Shown here one piece after another: positions 1 through 12,728 of a stretch of DNA of 64,000 bases (positions are counted from its first letter, which is position 1; each line of letters starts with the position of its first letter). The notes beneath the pieces were generated by a model. That model had not been told where the DNA came from. It did not search any database and was given only the letters and a program-made list of their open reading frames with translations. The position numbers and the translations under genes were made by a program. The DNA comes from Acephala macrosclerotiorum (Eukaryota > Ascomycota > Leotiomycetes > Helotiales > Mollisiaceae), in NCBI GenBank assembly GCA_014904845.1, contig MU119357.1:1-64000 (forward strand), in the 5' to 3' direction.

Positions 1-198
1 ATAATTATAAAAATTTTATTTTATTATTATTAAATATAATATTTTATAATAAAAAATTAAAAATAAAATAAAACGAAAAAATATTTTTAAAAAAATATTT
101 ATAAAAAAAAAAAATTAATATTAAAAATTAAAATATAAATTTTTTTTTTATTTAATTTAATAAAAAATAAAAAAATAAAAAAAAAAAAAAATTTTAAA
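1..198. other. AT-rich block left of retroelement copy A
   Basis: Almost pure A/T sequence with no open frame worth reporting. It is the outer flank of the copy A retroelement and has the same mutated composition, so it is probably another decayed repeat, but no family can be named. Confidence 0.5.
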
Positions 199-308
199 TA
201 TTACGTTAAAAAACTCGAAATTAAATAATATAATTTATCGAGTTTAATTTTTATATTATAATTTTATAAAATAAATTATTTTTTATTATATATATTATTT
301 TTTTAATA
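199..308 (+). repeat. 5' LTR of retroelement copy A
   Basis: Starts TATTACG (ancestral TGTTACG after a G-to-A change) and ends TTTTAATA (ancestral TAACA). It aligns over its whole length with the reverse complement of the 130 bp LTRs of copy B, minus an internal gap of about 20 bp. Confidence 0.8.
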
Positions 309-3300
309 AATAATAATAATATTAATTTATTCGTTTTAAAGTTTTATATTTATTTCGAAACGCGATTTTAACGATTTTTCGTTTATTGTTTTATTTTTTA
401 ATAATTAATATATCGATCATATAAAATATTATTAAAATCGTATACGATTTTCAAAAGTTTCAACGAATTAAATACAAATATATTAACGATTTCGAATTTC
501 AAATTATTGAAATTATTCAATTTATTATTTAATATTTTTCGAAATTTTGTTTATTTTATTTTAATTTTATTTTTAAAATTATTTCGATTTTACGAAATAT
601 AAAAACTTCGATAAAATTAAAAAATATTTTTATTTTAAATACGTAAATTTAAAATAAAATTAATTTTAACGCGATTTTTAAAAAATTTATTATAATCGCT
701 AAAATTATTATATTAAATCGAAAATCGAAATATATATTTAAAAACGAAAAATTTTATCGATATAAAATAAAAACTAAAAAATATAAATTATTTTAATTTA
801 AATCTAAATTTTTTTTATAATAAAAATAATTATATTATAATCGAATAAAATATTTATTAATATAATATTTATTTTTTCGTAAATTAAATTAAAAATAATA
901 TTATTAAATTATATATTTTAATTATTAAATAAAATTTTTATATTTATTTTTATAATATAATTTTAATATAATATTTTAACGAATTATTCGAACTCGAAAA
1001 AAAAAGTTTTAAATTCGATTAAAATAATATTTTTATATAAATCGATATATTTATTCGCAAATTTAAAATAATCTCGATTACGATCTTATATAAACTTTTA
1101 AAACAAATATATTCAAAAAATAATATTTATAATAAAAAAAATATTCGAAAATATATATTAAATATTATTCGTATTATAAAAACAATAAATTTTAATAAAT
1201 TTATTTAATAATTATTTCAAATTTTCAATAATATAAATTTAAAATTTTATATATTTTTTTTAATATTAATTAAAACAATTTCAATTAAAAATTTTATAAA
1301 ACAAATAATAATAAAAATATAAATTTAAAAAAATTATTTAAAAAAAAATAACGTTTTATTAAATTTAATAATAATTATAATAAACGTAATTTCGAATTTA
1401 AAAAATTAAATAATTTCAATTTAATTTTTTATATTTTATATAAATTTGTATTAAATTTTTTTTAATTAAATTTTTTAATAAAATAAATTAATTAATAATA
1501 AGAATCGAAAAAATCGAAAATAATAAATTTATTTACAAATTAAATTTTTATAAGAATTAATAAAAATTTAATAATAATAATTATAAATTTAAATAATATT
1601 ATTAATACGATAACGTATATTAGATCGCTAACGATTTCTATAATATTTTTATAAAAACTGAAATTAATTATAATAAAAAACTAAAAAAATAAAAAAATAA
1701 ATTTATTAAAAAAATAAATTTTAATTTAATATGATTCGAAATTTTAATCGAAAAAAAATATTATTATTAATATTATTAAAAAAACTTTTTATTATAAATA
1801 TAAAAAAAACTTTTTATTGAAAATTTAATTATTTAAATATATTTATAAAAACCTTTCTAATATCGATCGATTTTATTAAATTTTTCTATTAAAAATCGAA
1901 AAAATCGATAAATAAAATATTAATAATATACGAAAAATTAATAAATATAATAAACAAAAAATAATTTTCTCGATTTAATTATTTATAATAAACAATTTTT
2001 TATTTTAATAATTTATTAAAACAATTTTTACGAGAACTTTAAATAATTTTATAATAAAATATATATACGCGATAATAAAAATTAAATTAAAAATAAATAA
2101 TAAATTATATAAAATATATATCGATTTTAGTTATTTTTATTTTTTAATCAATAAAAAATAAATATAATTTATATCGAATTTATTTATTAATAAATTCGAA
2201 TTAATTATAATTTCAAAAATCGATAAATTAATAAAATTTAATAAACGAATTATTTTTATAATATATATATTCGAAATAATTAAAAAATAAAATATATTTA
2301 ATAAAATTAAAATTCGTATATAAATAATTAAAAATCTCAATTTTAAATTTTTTTAAACAATAAATTTTTATATTTATATTAAAAAAAATTAAATTATAAA
2401 AACTATATATTTATTGTCGATTTATACGAAAATTTAATTATATTAATTCAAGTTTTTATAAAAGATTTTCATATTAAAAAAGAACTTTATACGCGAAAAA
2501 TATTATAATTCTACTTCGAAAAACCGTTATAATACTAATTATATATTTTTTATTATTTAAAAACTATTAATTTATATTTAATATTTAATATATACGTATT
2601 TATAATATTATTATAAATAAAGCAAATTTCGTTATTATTACAAATTCAAATTTTATTAATTTATTAATCAAACGAAAAATTAAATTAAAAATATAGTAAA
2701 AATACAAAAAAAAACAATTATTATATAATCGAATTAATTTCGAACGAAAACGAATAAAACTCGAACGAAATTATTATACTCGTAAATAAAAAAATATTAA
2801 ATAATAATTAATTATTTTTTAACGATATTATTAAATCAATCGACGTTTTAAAAATCGTATTAAATAGTAGCGTTTATATATATATTGCAAATTTAAAATT
2901 CGTAATTTAATTCGAGATTTTAATTGATAAATTTATAATTTATTAAATTAATAAAAACTTTATCGATTTTTTATTTGAATTATATATATTCGTTTTATTA
3001 ATCGAAAATTAATAAAATATAAAAATCGTTAATAATAAATATTTTATTAATATAAAAAACTAAAAGATTATTAATAAAATATTTAATATTATATATAATA
3101 AAAATAAATTCAAATAAATAATTTAATTAATATTTATAATTTGAAAAAAAATAAAAAAAAAATTATATTTTTATTTTATTATTAATATAAAACTTATTAA
3201 TAAAACAACGATTTTCGACGCGTATTTAATATTGTATTAAAAAGAATTTATAAAAACTTTTAAAAATATAATTCATATTACAATTATTAACGAATTAAAA

Positions 3301-3417
3301 TTCTTTTATTAATTTTTAATTCAAAAAAATTATTAAAACAAAATTATTATTATTAATTATCGCGATTTAAAACGTTTTAAAATAATTTTTTAAAATTTTA
3401 AAAAAAAATTTATTTAC

Positions 3418-3720
3418 GTTTAACGAATTATAAATTTGAAATTTTGATTATATTATTATTTCATTAAAACTTTTATTAATAATATAATCGATTTTTTAAA
3501 AATATTAAAATTCTTTTTTTTAATATTTATATGAAATATTTATTTTATTCGTAAAAATATATTTATATTTATTTTTATTAAAATATTTACAATCGAAAAA
3601 CAAATAATAATAATTAAAAATTTCGTTTTTTTTTTAAAATTTTAAAATCTTTAAAAATATATTTAAAAATAATAAATTAATTTCAATTTTATATATTGTT
3701 TTATATGCAAATATCGAAAT
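3418..3720 (+). pseudogene. Reverse transcriptase relic, retroelement copy A
   Basis: This stretch aligns base for base, allowing C/T and G/A transitions, with the reverse complement of the RT stretch at 27593-27892. Conceptual translation keeps the spaced hydrophobic pattern of the palm domain (for example YEIFILF, against REIFILF in the other copy) but is broken by several stops. The family follows from that alignment rather than from this copy alone. Confidence 0.7.
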
Positions 3721-4597
3721 TATTATAATAATATAAAATATAAATATTTATATAAAAAAAAAAAATTATAAAAAAAATCCAAAAAAAATTTTTATATATA
3801 TATTATATAAAAATTTACAAACTAAAAAAAATATCGTAAAATTTTTTTAAATTTATTTATTAAATAAACGTATATTAATTTATTATAATTCAAATAAATT
3901 ATTTTTTTTCAAATTAATATTTTTAAAAACGACTTTGAAATTATAATGTAATTCGTATTATTTTTAAATAAATTAATTTCTTTCGTCGAAAAATATTATT
4001 ATTTTATCGAACTCGAAATAATATATTTAATATATACTTATAAAAAATTTTGAATTATAATTTAAAATAATAAATATTTTATTCAAATTTTAACGAATTA
4101 TTTAATAATAAAAAATTTTTATAATTAAATTTTTTTATTTATTTTTAACGCTATTAAAACTAATATAAAACTCGTTATAATTTTTAAATACTTTTTTCAA
4201 TTCAATTTCGAAATAAAATATATTTTTAAAAAAATTAAATATTATTTTTAAAAATAATACTTTAAATGATTTTTATTTATTCTCGAAAATTATTATTAAT
4301 TCAAAATATAAATTACAATTTGTAAAGAATTATATTAAAAATCGTTATTTTTATAAGATTTTAAAATTTTTCAATAAAAAAAAATAAATCAATTTCTCGA
4401 AATATTTAAATTAATAATTTTTTTTTCTTTTTATAAAATAATTTACTATTTTATATTTTCTATAAAAATTTTAATTATTTTTATATTTCGAAAATTATAT
4501 TTTATAACGTTTTTTTAAAAACTTATAATAAATATTATTTCAATTTTAAAAAAATAAAATAAAAATTATCGAATTTTATAATTTATAAATTAATAAA

Positions 4598-4680
4598 AAA
4601 ATTAATCGAATATTTAATTTATTGTTTAAATTGTCTTTATAATAAAATTTTACGATTTTTAATATACGACTTTTTATAAT
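4598..4680 (+). pseudogene. Integrase zinc-binding (H2C2) relic, copy A
   Basis: Translation gives LIEYLIYCLNCLYNKILRF, matching the fungal Ty3/gypsy integrase zinc-binding region (R-H-C-x2-C-Q-x-N-K-x-x-R type). The CxxC pair is preserved here as C-L-N-C, whereas both cysteines are tyrosines in the copy at 26475-26708. The ancestral histidine before it is a tyrosine, a change expected from C-to-T. Confidence 0.65.
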
Positions 4681-7600
4681 TAATTCGTATTAAATTAAAA
4701 CTTTTCGTAATAATCGTAATTAATTTTATTTTTAATTTTTTAATCGTAAAAACGATTACTTCGTAAAAAATTAAAAATTTCGATTTTTTCAATTATTTAA
4801 TATTAATATTTTACAAATTTTTCAAAAAAAAACTATTTATTTTAAAATATACTATATATACAATCGAAAATTGAATTAAAATTCTAATTATAATATTTAT
4901 ATTTTATAATTAAAAAATATCGATTAATATTATTTTTAATTGAAATAAAAAATTCATTTTTAAATTTATAAATATAAAACTATAAATATTTATTATTTAA
5001 TATTTATAAACAAATAAATTATTAAAACGAATTATATAAAAAATCGAAATCGATTTTTATTATTTTATTTCAATTATTATTAATAATACATTTATAATAA
5101 TTATTATCGATTATAAAACGAATACAACTCTATTAATAAAACATATAATTAATTATTAATTTTATTATTATATTTATTAAAAAACGATACAATTTTAAAT
5201 ACAAATTACTTATAATAAATATTAACGATTTAATATATATTAAATTTTATAAAAATTATAATTTTTTAAATTTTTTAAATTTAAAACTAATAAAATAATA
5301 AATTGATTTTTTTTTATTAAAAAACGTATTAATCGCTTTATATATAAATTGTAATTATTTTTTCATTGAAAAATTTATTTAATTATTTTTATCGTTTATT
5401 TATATTTCGTATTAAAAAATAAAAATTCGTATAATAAATTAAAATTAAATATCGTAAAATTAATCGACGTCGATTTAAACGACAAATATAATAATAATTA
5501 AAAATTTTAAAAACTTGAAAAAATCGTTAATAAAAAATATATTTAATATAATAATAACAACAATTCTAAATATTTAATTAAATAAAAAAACTATAATAAT
5601 ATATAAAATTAATAATATAAAATCAAATTATTTAAAAATATAATCGAATTTATTTAAAAATATAAAATTCGTATATTAAAACTTTTAATTCGAATTCGTA
5701 TATATATTCGTTTAAAAAATCAAATTTTAAATTTAATAATAAAAAATTAAACAATTATATAAATTTTAAAATTATTTCAAAAAAATAATCGATTTAAAAA
5801 AATTTATATAATTTTAATCGATCGAAAAATTTTATTTTTAAATTTATTTTAATTTTTCTTTATATAATATTTTTATTTTTAATAATTATTTAATTTTATT
5901 ATATATTTTATTTTTACAAAATAGCGATAATATTTAATAACGATAATTTTAACGTTTATAAACATTTAATTTTTAATATAAATTTTATCGAACTCGAAAA
6001 AAATCTATTTATTTTCGACGTACGAAAACAATACATTTTATCGCTTTTATTAAATAATAAATTAAATAATATTATTTATTATTTAATTTTTTTTAATTTA
6101 ATTTCAAACAAAAATAATAAATTCATTTTTAATTATAAAACATTTTACAAATTTTATTACAAATATAAAATACATTTTTTAAAAATTCTATTATTATTCG
6201 TATTTAATTTTTTTATTTTTTTATTAAATTTTAAAAATATTTTATTAATTTCTTTAATAATTTTATTAATTTTTTTATTTAAATTTAATAATATTTTATT
6301 AAATTTTTTTAATAAAAAAAATACAAATTTAATATTTCGATTTCTTAAATTCTTTAATTAAAAAAGAATAAAAATTTTCAAAAAATTAATAAAACGTTTT
6401 TTTTATATAAAAAAAATCGAATTATTTACTAAAAAATTTCTAATAATAAACTATTTATTCAATTTTAAATCAATAAATTCTATATTAAATATAACGATTT
6501 TTCAAATAATTTAAAACTTTTTATCGAACGACTATTTATTAAATTAAATAAAAACAAATTTAAAAACGTTAAATTTATTTTAAATTTAAATAATTTCTAT
6601 ATTTATTTACTCGTTTAACAAATTAAAAACGAATTCGAACGTTTAATTTTAATCTCGCAATTATTAATACAAAACTTTATTTTAATCGAATTAATTTTAT
6701 TTCGATCAAATACTAATAAAAATTTTAAAATAATAAAACGAATACAAAAATAAAAATAAAAATAATTCGAAAATTAAACTATAAAATATACTCGAGAATA
6801 ATTTAATTAATTAAAATTATAAACAATATATTAATAAACTTATTAAAACTAATAAACGCTTTAATAATAAAATTTTTAATACTTGAAAACACGAAATTAA
6901 TCGTTAAAATTAATATTAAAAACTACAATTTTTTATTATAGTTCACGAAAAAACTTTTTTTAAATTATATTAAAAATAATACGAACGAATTATTTTATTT
7001 TATAAAACAATTTAAAATCAAATAATATTTATCGTTTAAAAACTCGATAAAATTAATTTTTTATTATTAATTTAATTATTTTCCAAAATTAAACATTATA
7101 ACGATTAATAATAACGAATTTAACGCTTTAAAAAAAATTAAATTTTTTTTTTAAAATTCGTATATAAATTATATTAATTATTATAATAAATTATATAATA
7201 ATTAATTTTTAATATTTTTATTAAAACAAAATAAAATCGATTAAAAATACTTAAAATAAAGATAATAAATATCAATAAAAAATCGAAAACAAAAACGTAA
7301 AAATTAATAAAATTATTATTTTCAAAAAATATAATTTATTTCTCGATATAAATACTATAAAAATTAACAATTTAAATTAATTATACAAATATTAAAAAAT
7401 ATTATAAAATTTATTAATAAATATTTTTAATATTAAAATTTAAAAAAAATAAAAATCGATTATTAAATATATTGAAAAATTTATTTTAAAAAAACAATAT
7501 TTTAAAAATTTTAAAAAAATTTATTCGATTTTATTTCAATCGAAATAATTAATAAAATTTTAAAAATACGATTTTATTGTTCTTGAAATATAAAAAAGTA

Positions 7601-8578
7601 ATAAAAATCGTAATACAAAAAATATTTCGATTTTAAAACTTTAAAATACATTAAAAAAATTGCAAATATATTTATATAAAACATTTTATTATCGAATTTA
7701 TAAACGAATTATACTTTGTAAATATTTATTTTAAAATACAATAAAATAAAAAGTTTAATAACGAATGAATTTTCTTTTTTATAAAACGATTATAATATCG
7801 TAAAATAATTTTTAATTTTTAAACAATTAAAATAATTTTTATTATTTATTTCGATAATATATTATTTTTAAATTAATTTCGAAAAAAATAATTTTAATAT
7901 ATAATAATATTATTTATTATTAATATTATAATTATTTCAATTTTATTAATAATATATTTCTCGCGATTTTATATTTTATTAAAAAATTTTTAATTATTAT
8001 TTAAACAACTTTTTAGAAAAATAATATTAATAAAATTGAAATTATAAATAATTTATTTAATTAATATTCGCTTTTGTAATTTAATATAAAATCTTATTAA
8101 AATATTATATTAATTTATAAAATCAATATTTTAATTTTCAAAATTAATATTTTTATTTTTTAAATATATTAAATTCGATTATATCGTATAAATATTAAAT
8201 ATATTTAACGTCGATAAATTTTACACGTTTTATTATTATATTAATATTAAAATTTTATCGACGAATTAATACAAGAAAAAATGCGAAAATTATTAATAAA
8301 ACGATAAAAAATCGATTAAAAAATAAAAATTTTACAATTATAAAAATAAAAAATTAATATTAAAATTATTAAAAAAAAGAATTAAAATAATATTTTTTAG
8401 ATTTTTTTTTTACGATATAAATTATATACTCGAAATATTTTTTATTTTTATAAAAAAACGAAAAATATAACTACGAATTTATAATTATTTCGAATTTCAA
8501 ATAAAATAAAATAATATATTTTTTATAAAAAATTTTTAATTTTACAAAAACGTAAAAAATCTTTAAAAAACGATATTT

Positions 8579-8680
8579 TATTACGTGAAAAAACTCGAAA
8601 TCAAATAATATAATTTAATTTAATGTAATTTATCGAATTTAATTTTTATATTATAATTTTACAAAATAAATTATTTTTTC
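8579..8680 (+). repeat. 3' LTR of retroelement copy A (truncated)
   Basis: Begins TATTACGTGAAAAAACTCG, closer to the ancestral sequence than the 5' LTR because it keeps GTG and a C. Similarity to the other LTRs stops abruptly after the ATTATTTTTT stretch, about 25-30 bp before the expected end. Confidence 0.75.
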
Positions 8681-9535
8681 AATATTAAATATTTAAATTA
8701 AAAAAATAAAAAAATAAAAATTTAAAAATTTTTAATAAAAAATATTATTATTAAAAAAATTAATCGATTATTAAAATTATATTTTTAATATTTTTTATAT
8801 ATAAATTAAAAAAAAAATTTAAATATTATAAATAAATAATATAATATTTAATTATTTTATTATAATTGTTTTTTTATATAATATTCGTTTTAAATATTTA
8901 TAATATTTTTTATTTAATTAAAAATATTATATTTTTATTTTTAAAAACTTTTTTATTTTATAATTAATAATTAATAAAATTTGTTTAATTAAATTAATAT
9001 ATTTAATTTATAATATCTTTTTTTAAAACTTTTTATTAAATTTAATTATTTTTTTTTATAATATTAATAATAATATAACTATATAATAAAATATTTATAA
9101 AATAAAAAAATTTAAATATTTAAAAAACGTAATTCGAAAAATAATAAATTGAAAAATAAATCGTAAAATCGAATTAAAAAAAATAAATAAATAATAAAAT
9201 GCGAATTGTATAAAATAATCTTATTATAAAAATATAATAATTAAAATACTAATTTAATAAATTCGAATAATTTAATTAAAAAATCGTAAATCGATTAAAT
9301 TTTTTTTTTCGAAAAATTTAAAATTATTATAAAATTAAAAAACTCGTAAAATTATAAAATCGTAAAATCGTAAAATCGAATAAATCGAATAAATCGAATA
9401 AATCGAATAAATCGAATAAATCGTAAAATCGAAAAAAAAACTATAATAATATTATTAATTTATTTATAAATTAAATTAAAAAATTAAAAATTATAATAAT
9501 TTTTTAAATTATTAATCGTTTTTATATAGAGTTTC
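8681..9535. other. AT-rich relic sequence up to the block boundary
   Basis: Same extreme AT composition as the retroelement but without recognisable similarity to it. It contains a short tandem repeat (9352-9430). Composition switches to normal at about 9530-9545, where TG, CA and AG dinucleotides reappear. Confidence 0.5.
9352..9430. repeat. 9 bp tandem repeat (AAATCGAAT)n
   Basis: About five perfect copies of AAATCGAAT, flanked on each side by ATCGTAAA variants that extend the array. It lies in the last 200 bases of the AT-rich block. Confidence 0.85.
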
Positions 9536-9745
9536 AATGTAAATAAGCAATATAATACTCGATTGTTTTATTAGGATTACAAAATGCCAGATTTTTTATA
9601 TCCATAATTAGATCACGTGCCAGACTAGTCCAAATGCGAATCGACAACACTACCCTGCCACAGTATTAGCTCAAAACCCTTACTCGTATAATTATTTATC
9701 TAAGGACAAAGGTAGAATCGTTCAACTTTGATCTTTTGTATCTAG

Positions 9746-10619
9746 CTAGGCGAAGTAAATATTACAACCACTGCAGTAATATTGCTTGTTCCCTTGATTG
9801 GAAACATAAACTGCGTGCTGCGCGCCATACCTAGGACATATTCCTACAGGACGGACCCACAACTTCAAACAAGCCTTGAGAAAATCAAACGCAATATCCC
9901 CATTTTCTCTGCACAATGTTGCGAATTCCCCCCTATCAATCAGTTCTTTGACGTGACTAGCAGCAGCCTCAATAGCAACATCTTTTAGCAGTCGATCAGA
10001 CTCCGGAAGCTCATCGTACATAAGCCTCAGACTAACTGAGAGTGCACAAGTATTCCATTCAGTAGAGACAGCCTCTTTGAACTTGGTCTTGGCGAGGTTC
10101 TTCAGAGCTGGAATGTCGTACTTTTCGGCCATGATAAAAGCCCGTGTGCAAGTTATCAGCATTCCGGGGCGTCCTTTGGCTGCTTTACGAGAGGCTTCAT
10201 CAGCTAGATCGCTAGAGGGTACCTTGGCGGCTGCATAAGAGATTTCATTGGCGGTCTCGTAGGCAGAAGGCATAGCATCAAAAGTTCCCGTGTAGAGGAA
10301 CTTGATAAGTCTTTCAAGTGTTTGCGGATGGTCGTCTGGCAGATTGATTTCGCCGGTGATAGCCTCCTACATGAAAGTTAGCAGAAGTTGGCTAAGGGAA
10401 GTAAATGTACTGACCGCAAATTCACCATCCACATGAGCGGCGAGGGGCTTTGATTGTAGACACACCACATTCCGGTGAACTTTGAAGACTCGGCCCCTAC
10501 ATTTAATAGTAAGATCCGAGTAGCGGCCAGACTTGAGCATTCTATAGGCATTAATAGAGAATAATATCCCACAAAGGCATTTAAACTTACGCAGCCCCGA
10601 GGCCAGATGTAATATCCAT
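9746..10619 (-). CDS. BTB/POZ domain protein
   Basis: Likely a nuclear or cytoplasmic adaptor; the BTB/POZ fold mediates dimerisation or cullin-3 binding, and fungal lineage-specific BTB proteins are mostly uncharacterised. Three exons (10591-10619, 10415-10541, 9746-10366) give 258 residues. The start MDITSGLGA was chosen because it splices in frame to a complete BTB core: SDLTIKCRGRVFKVHR at about residues 16-31, then LPDDHPQTLERLIKFLY at about 62-78. The C-terminal half has the helical region usual in fungal BTB proteins (AEKYDIPALKNLAKTKF) and a short tail with CP and CSGC pairs resembling a degenerate zinc ribbon. Introns are 49 and 48 bp with consensus ends. It appears intact, although it is the nearest gene to the AT-rich block. 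The family call is strong; the role is unknown. Confidence 0.8.
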
Positions 10620-11472
10620 GTTAGCTTCGACTTAGAGATCGACGGAACTTATGTCTATAAAATATGATTTGAATGTTTAGAGTACAACAAGAGATTGGCA
10701 TAACAATTGTTTGATAGTAGGTGAAGTGAGCGTGGCCAAGAGAGGAAGATCGTACTTCTATTTTTGCTTAGTGCGGGGCGGAATTCACCCTCAAAACTAT
10801 TGGTGCCACATGGCAGCCCCCGAAACTGTTTGAATTACTATGATGGAATATTCTAGAGTATGTTTCGTAACGCGCAATTGAGACGTATGACTCACTGTGA
10901 TAGAAGATTCTAGACCGTGTATTGATTCTATTCAAGCTTTGATAAAATAGGCTTGAAATGTCCCACTCTTGCGCTTTGCCAAGATTACTTCCCTTTGCTA
11001 GCGTTGCCCCGCAGTCCACATGCTTTATCTGAGCAGCCGTTTTGTGAGGGGCAGCTGTTGTAGGTGGGTAGGGCTGAGTTTCGCTGGTTCGTGCGCCCGT
11101 AGACCCCTGTCATTGATGTCATAAAGACTTGTCTATCTCCACCTGGGCGACTGTTCTCCCATAAGCGACTTGTTCTCCACCTGTAACTGGTCTCCTTTTG
11201 ACTGGTCTCAGACTGGTCTCATCTGGCTGGCCTTAAAGTGTGTGGCTAGTCTGGACTGGTCTTGCTTGGGCGACTGGACTCCCCGTGGTGCGTTTTCTTG
11301 GTGACTGGTCTTGCTGGGGCAACTAGTCTCCCCGCGTGTGACCGGTTACAAGTCAATGCCTGAAGACTTCGCCCAAGGAGCGGCCAGCCCGCGCATACCA
11401 TCGATCGCTGCAACCCAAATATTCATCAGTCTCAGTGAACTAAAGACATAGCTAGCTCGATCTAAGAAAATT
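10620..11472. other. Intergenic, with GACTGGTCTC-like repeats
   Basis: No convincing gene. At 11141-11345 variants of ACTGGTCTC and GCGACT recur irregularly, giving a degenerate low-complexity tract. At 10830-10930 two short stretches around TTCTAGA repeat loosely. Confidence 0.4.
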
Positions 11473-11958
11473 CTAGAAGAAACGTCTACCTTTTCTTCTT
11501 TTCGAGCTCTGTTGAAGGTGATCAGTCGAAACTCGTAATGAAACATCGGAAAGGCACAGCTGCATTATCTCCAACGCCTCTCTAAAGAACGTGACATTTT
11601 CCTGTGAGAGCCGCTTCGAGTCCGGGCTCTCAAGATCTGCTTTTATCTCATCCATCGGCGACTTTGTGAAATCCATGCCCCCAAGCCGTGGATCAGCACC
11701 ATGTTGAAGGAGCAGCTCTACGACAGGCAGATTCTCATGACGCCGACTGTGGTCAAACCTCGTATCGATGGCATAGTGCAGAGGACGGCCGATGCTGAGT
11801 TCCGGGCGCCGTTCGCCGTTCTTTTTTGGGTGATCGAGCTCGTTAGGGTCCGCCCCTGAGTCGACGGCTGCTTTCATGGCGGCGAGCTTTTCGGAGATAG
11901 GATGATCAGAGAAGGGCTCCCAGTGGAGTGGTGATGACTTTGCTGTCCAAAGTGGCAT
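11473..11958 (-). CDS. Small ankyrin-repeat-like protein
   Basis: 161 residues if started at the internal ATG (MPLWTAKSSPLHW); the open frame extends 45 codons further upstream, but that part is low-complexity and unlike the rest. Ankyrin-type signatures are AAVDSGADPNELDHP, then RPLHYAID and VVELLLQHGADPRLGG. This is about two repeats, far below a typical ankyrin domain, so the gene may be a fragment of a larger protein or a small lineage-specific one. No introns are needed. The C terminus is basic (SSKRRKGRRFF). There is no signal peptide or membrane segment. Function is unknown; ankyrin repeats generally bind proteins. Confidence 0.55.
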   Translation of the reverse strand: MPLWTAKSSPLHWEPFSDHPISEKLAAMKAAVDSGADPNELDHPKKNGERRPELSIGRPLHYAIDTRFDHSRRHENLPVVELLLQHGADPRLGGMDFTKSPMDEIKADLESPDSKRLSQENVTFFREALEIMQLCLSDVSLRVSTDHLQQSSKRRKGRRFF

Positions 11959-12728
11959 TGTTCGAAGTAGCGAAATTGAAAATGGTGTTGAGATGGGTTT
12001 GAGAGAGAGAACGATAGCTGGCTCGGATTGTCGTAATATTGCTCCCAAATAACACGGTGGAAGTAGGTGCTGGAGGGCAAGGAACGTCGTCAATTAGCTA
12101 GCCGAAATGGCGCTAGTCTAGCTTTCCCGCTTCAAGCACTGTTAGGACTGAAACGGAATGGCTTCCTTTGTCGACGCCTCCATTTGGATCTGCCACGGAG
12201 ACCTAACTCCTTGTATGGCTCCACACGGCTGTCCTATAAATGGCGCCGGGTTTTTCTTCGCGCGTTGGCCTGTCCTACATTGGCGGCTTTTTTTCAACCA
12301 TCGGCTATCGAAAACAAACCTGGTTCTAGATAGAGACCAGTCGCCACCAACACCGGACACGCTGTTGCTGTAGGCAAGCCGTTGAACAGATGAGGCCTCC
12401 AGCTTCTTGCTCATTACTATATGCCCTGGCAGCCAATTTCAGTCCCTCAAGAACAGAGCCTCAGACTTCATCGGCAGGCAGTTCAAGGACTTGATCAGCC
12501 CGATTGTCACTGAGATTAGAACTATACACTCGAAATCGGTTACTCAAAGTCTGAGATTATGATCAAGAGAGTTGTTGATAATTTTTTGTGTTGCTAGTAT
12601 GGCCAGGAAAGCTGCATCCCGAAAGGCTTGATATTGAGAAATCTATATATCCCTGAGATCATCTCCCATCCGACGGCAGTAGATCTCACCCATTGGAGTA
12701 TACTATCGGAAGTCATTTCCTTGTTGAT
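11959..12728. other. Intergenic between ankyrin-like and UstYa-like genes
   Basis: A 90-codon minus-strand frame (12142-12414, starting MSKKLEASS) is open but matches nothing recognised and has no clear splice partner. No RNA gene or repeat was seen. Confidence 0.35.

Larger units (their letters stand above)
199..8680 (+). mobile_element. RIP-degenerated Ty3/gypsy LTR retrotransposon, copy A
   Basis: The ends are matching LTRs (199-308 and from 8579), which are also the reverse complement of the LTRs of the copy at 22018-31763. Internally, segments align with that second copy read on its minus strand: the reverse transcriptase stretch (about 3418-3720) and the integrase zinc-binding stretch (about 4598-4680) occur in the canonical Ty3/gypsy order. 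No usable open frame survives. G outside CpG is nearly absent, so every former Trp and many Gly, Asp and Glu codons are lost. The right LTR matches only to about 8680, so the 3' end is truncated or overwritten and no target duplication can be tested. The element is dead. It is assigned to the plus strand from the RT and integrase orientation. Confidence 0.85.

Noticed and set aside
2137..2340. Open frames of 60-100 codons inside the AT-rich blocks
   Set aside because: Composition (Ile, Asn, Lys, Phe, Tyr only) and position inside dead retroelements make them chance frames. Only the RT and integrase stretches were kept, as pseudogenes.
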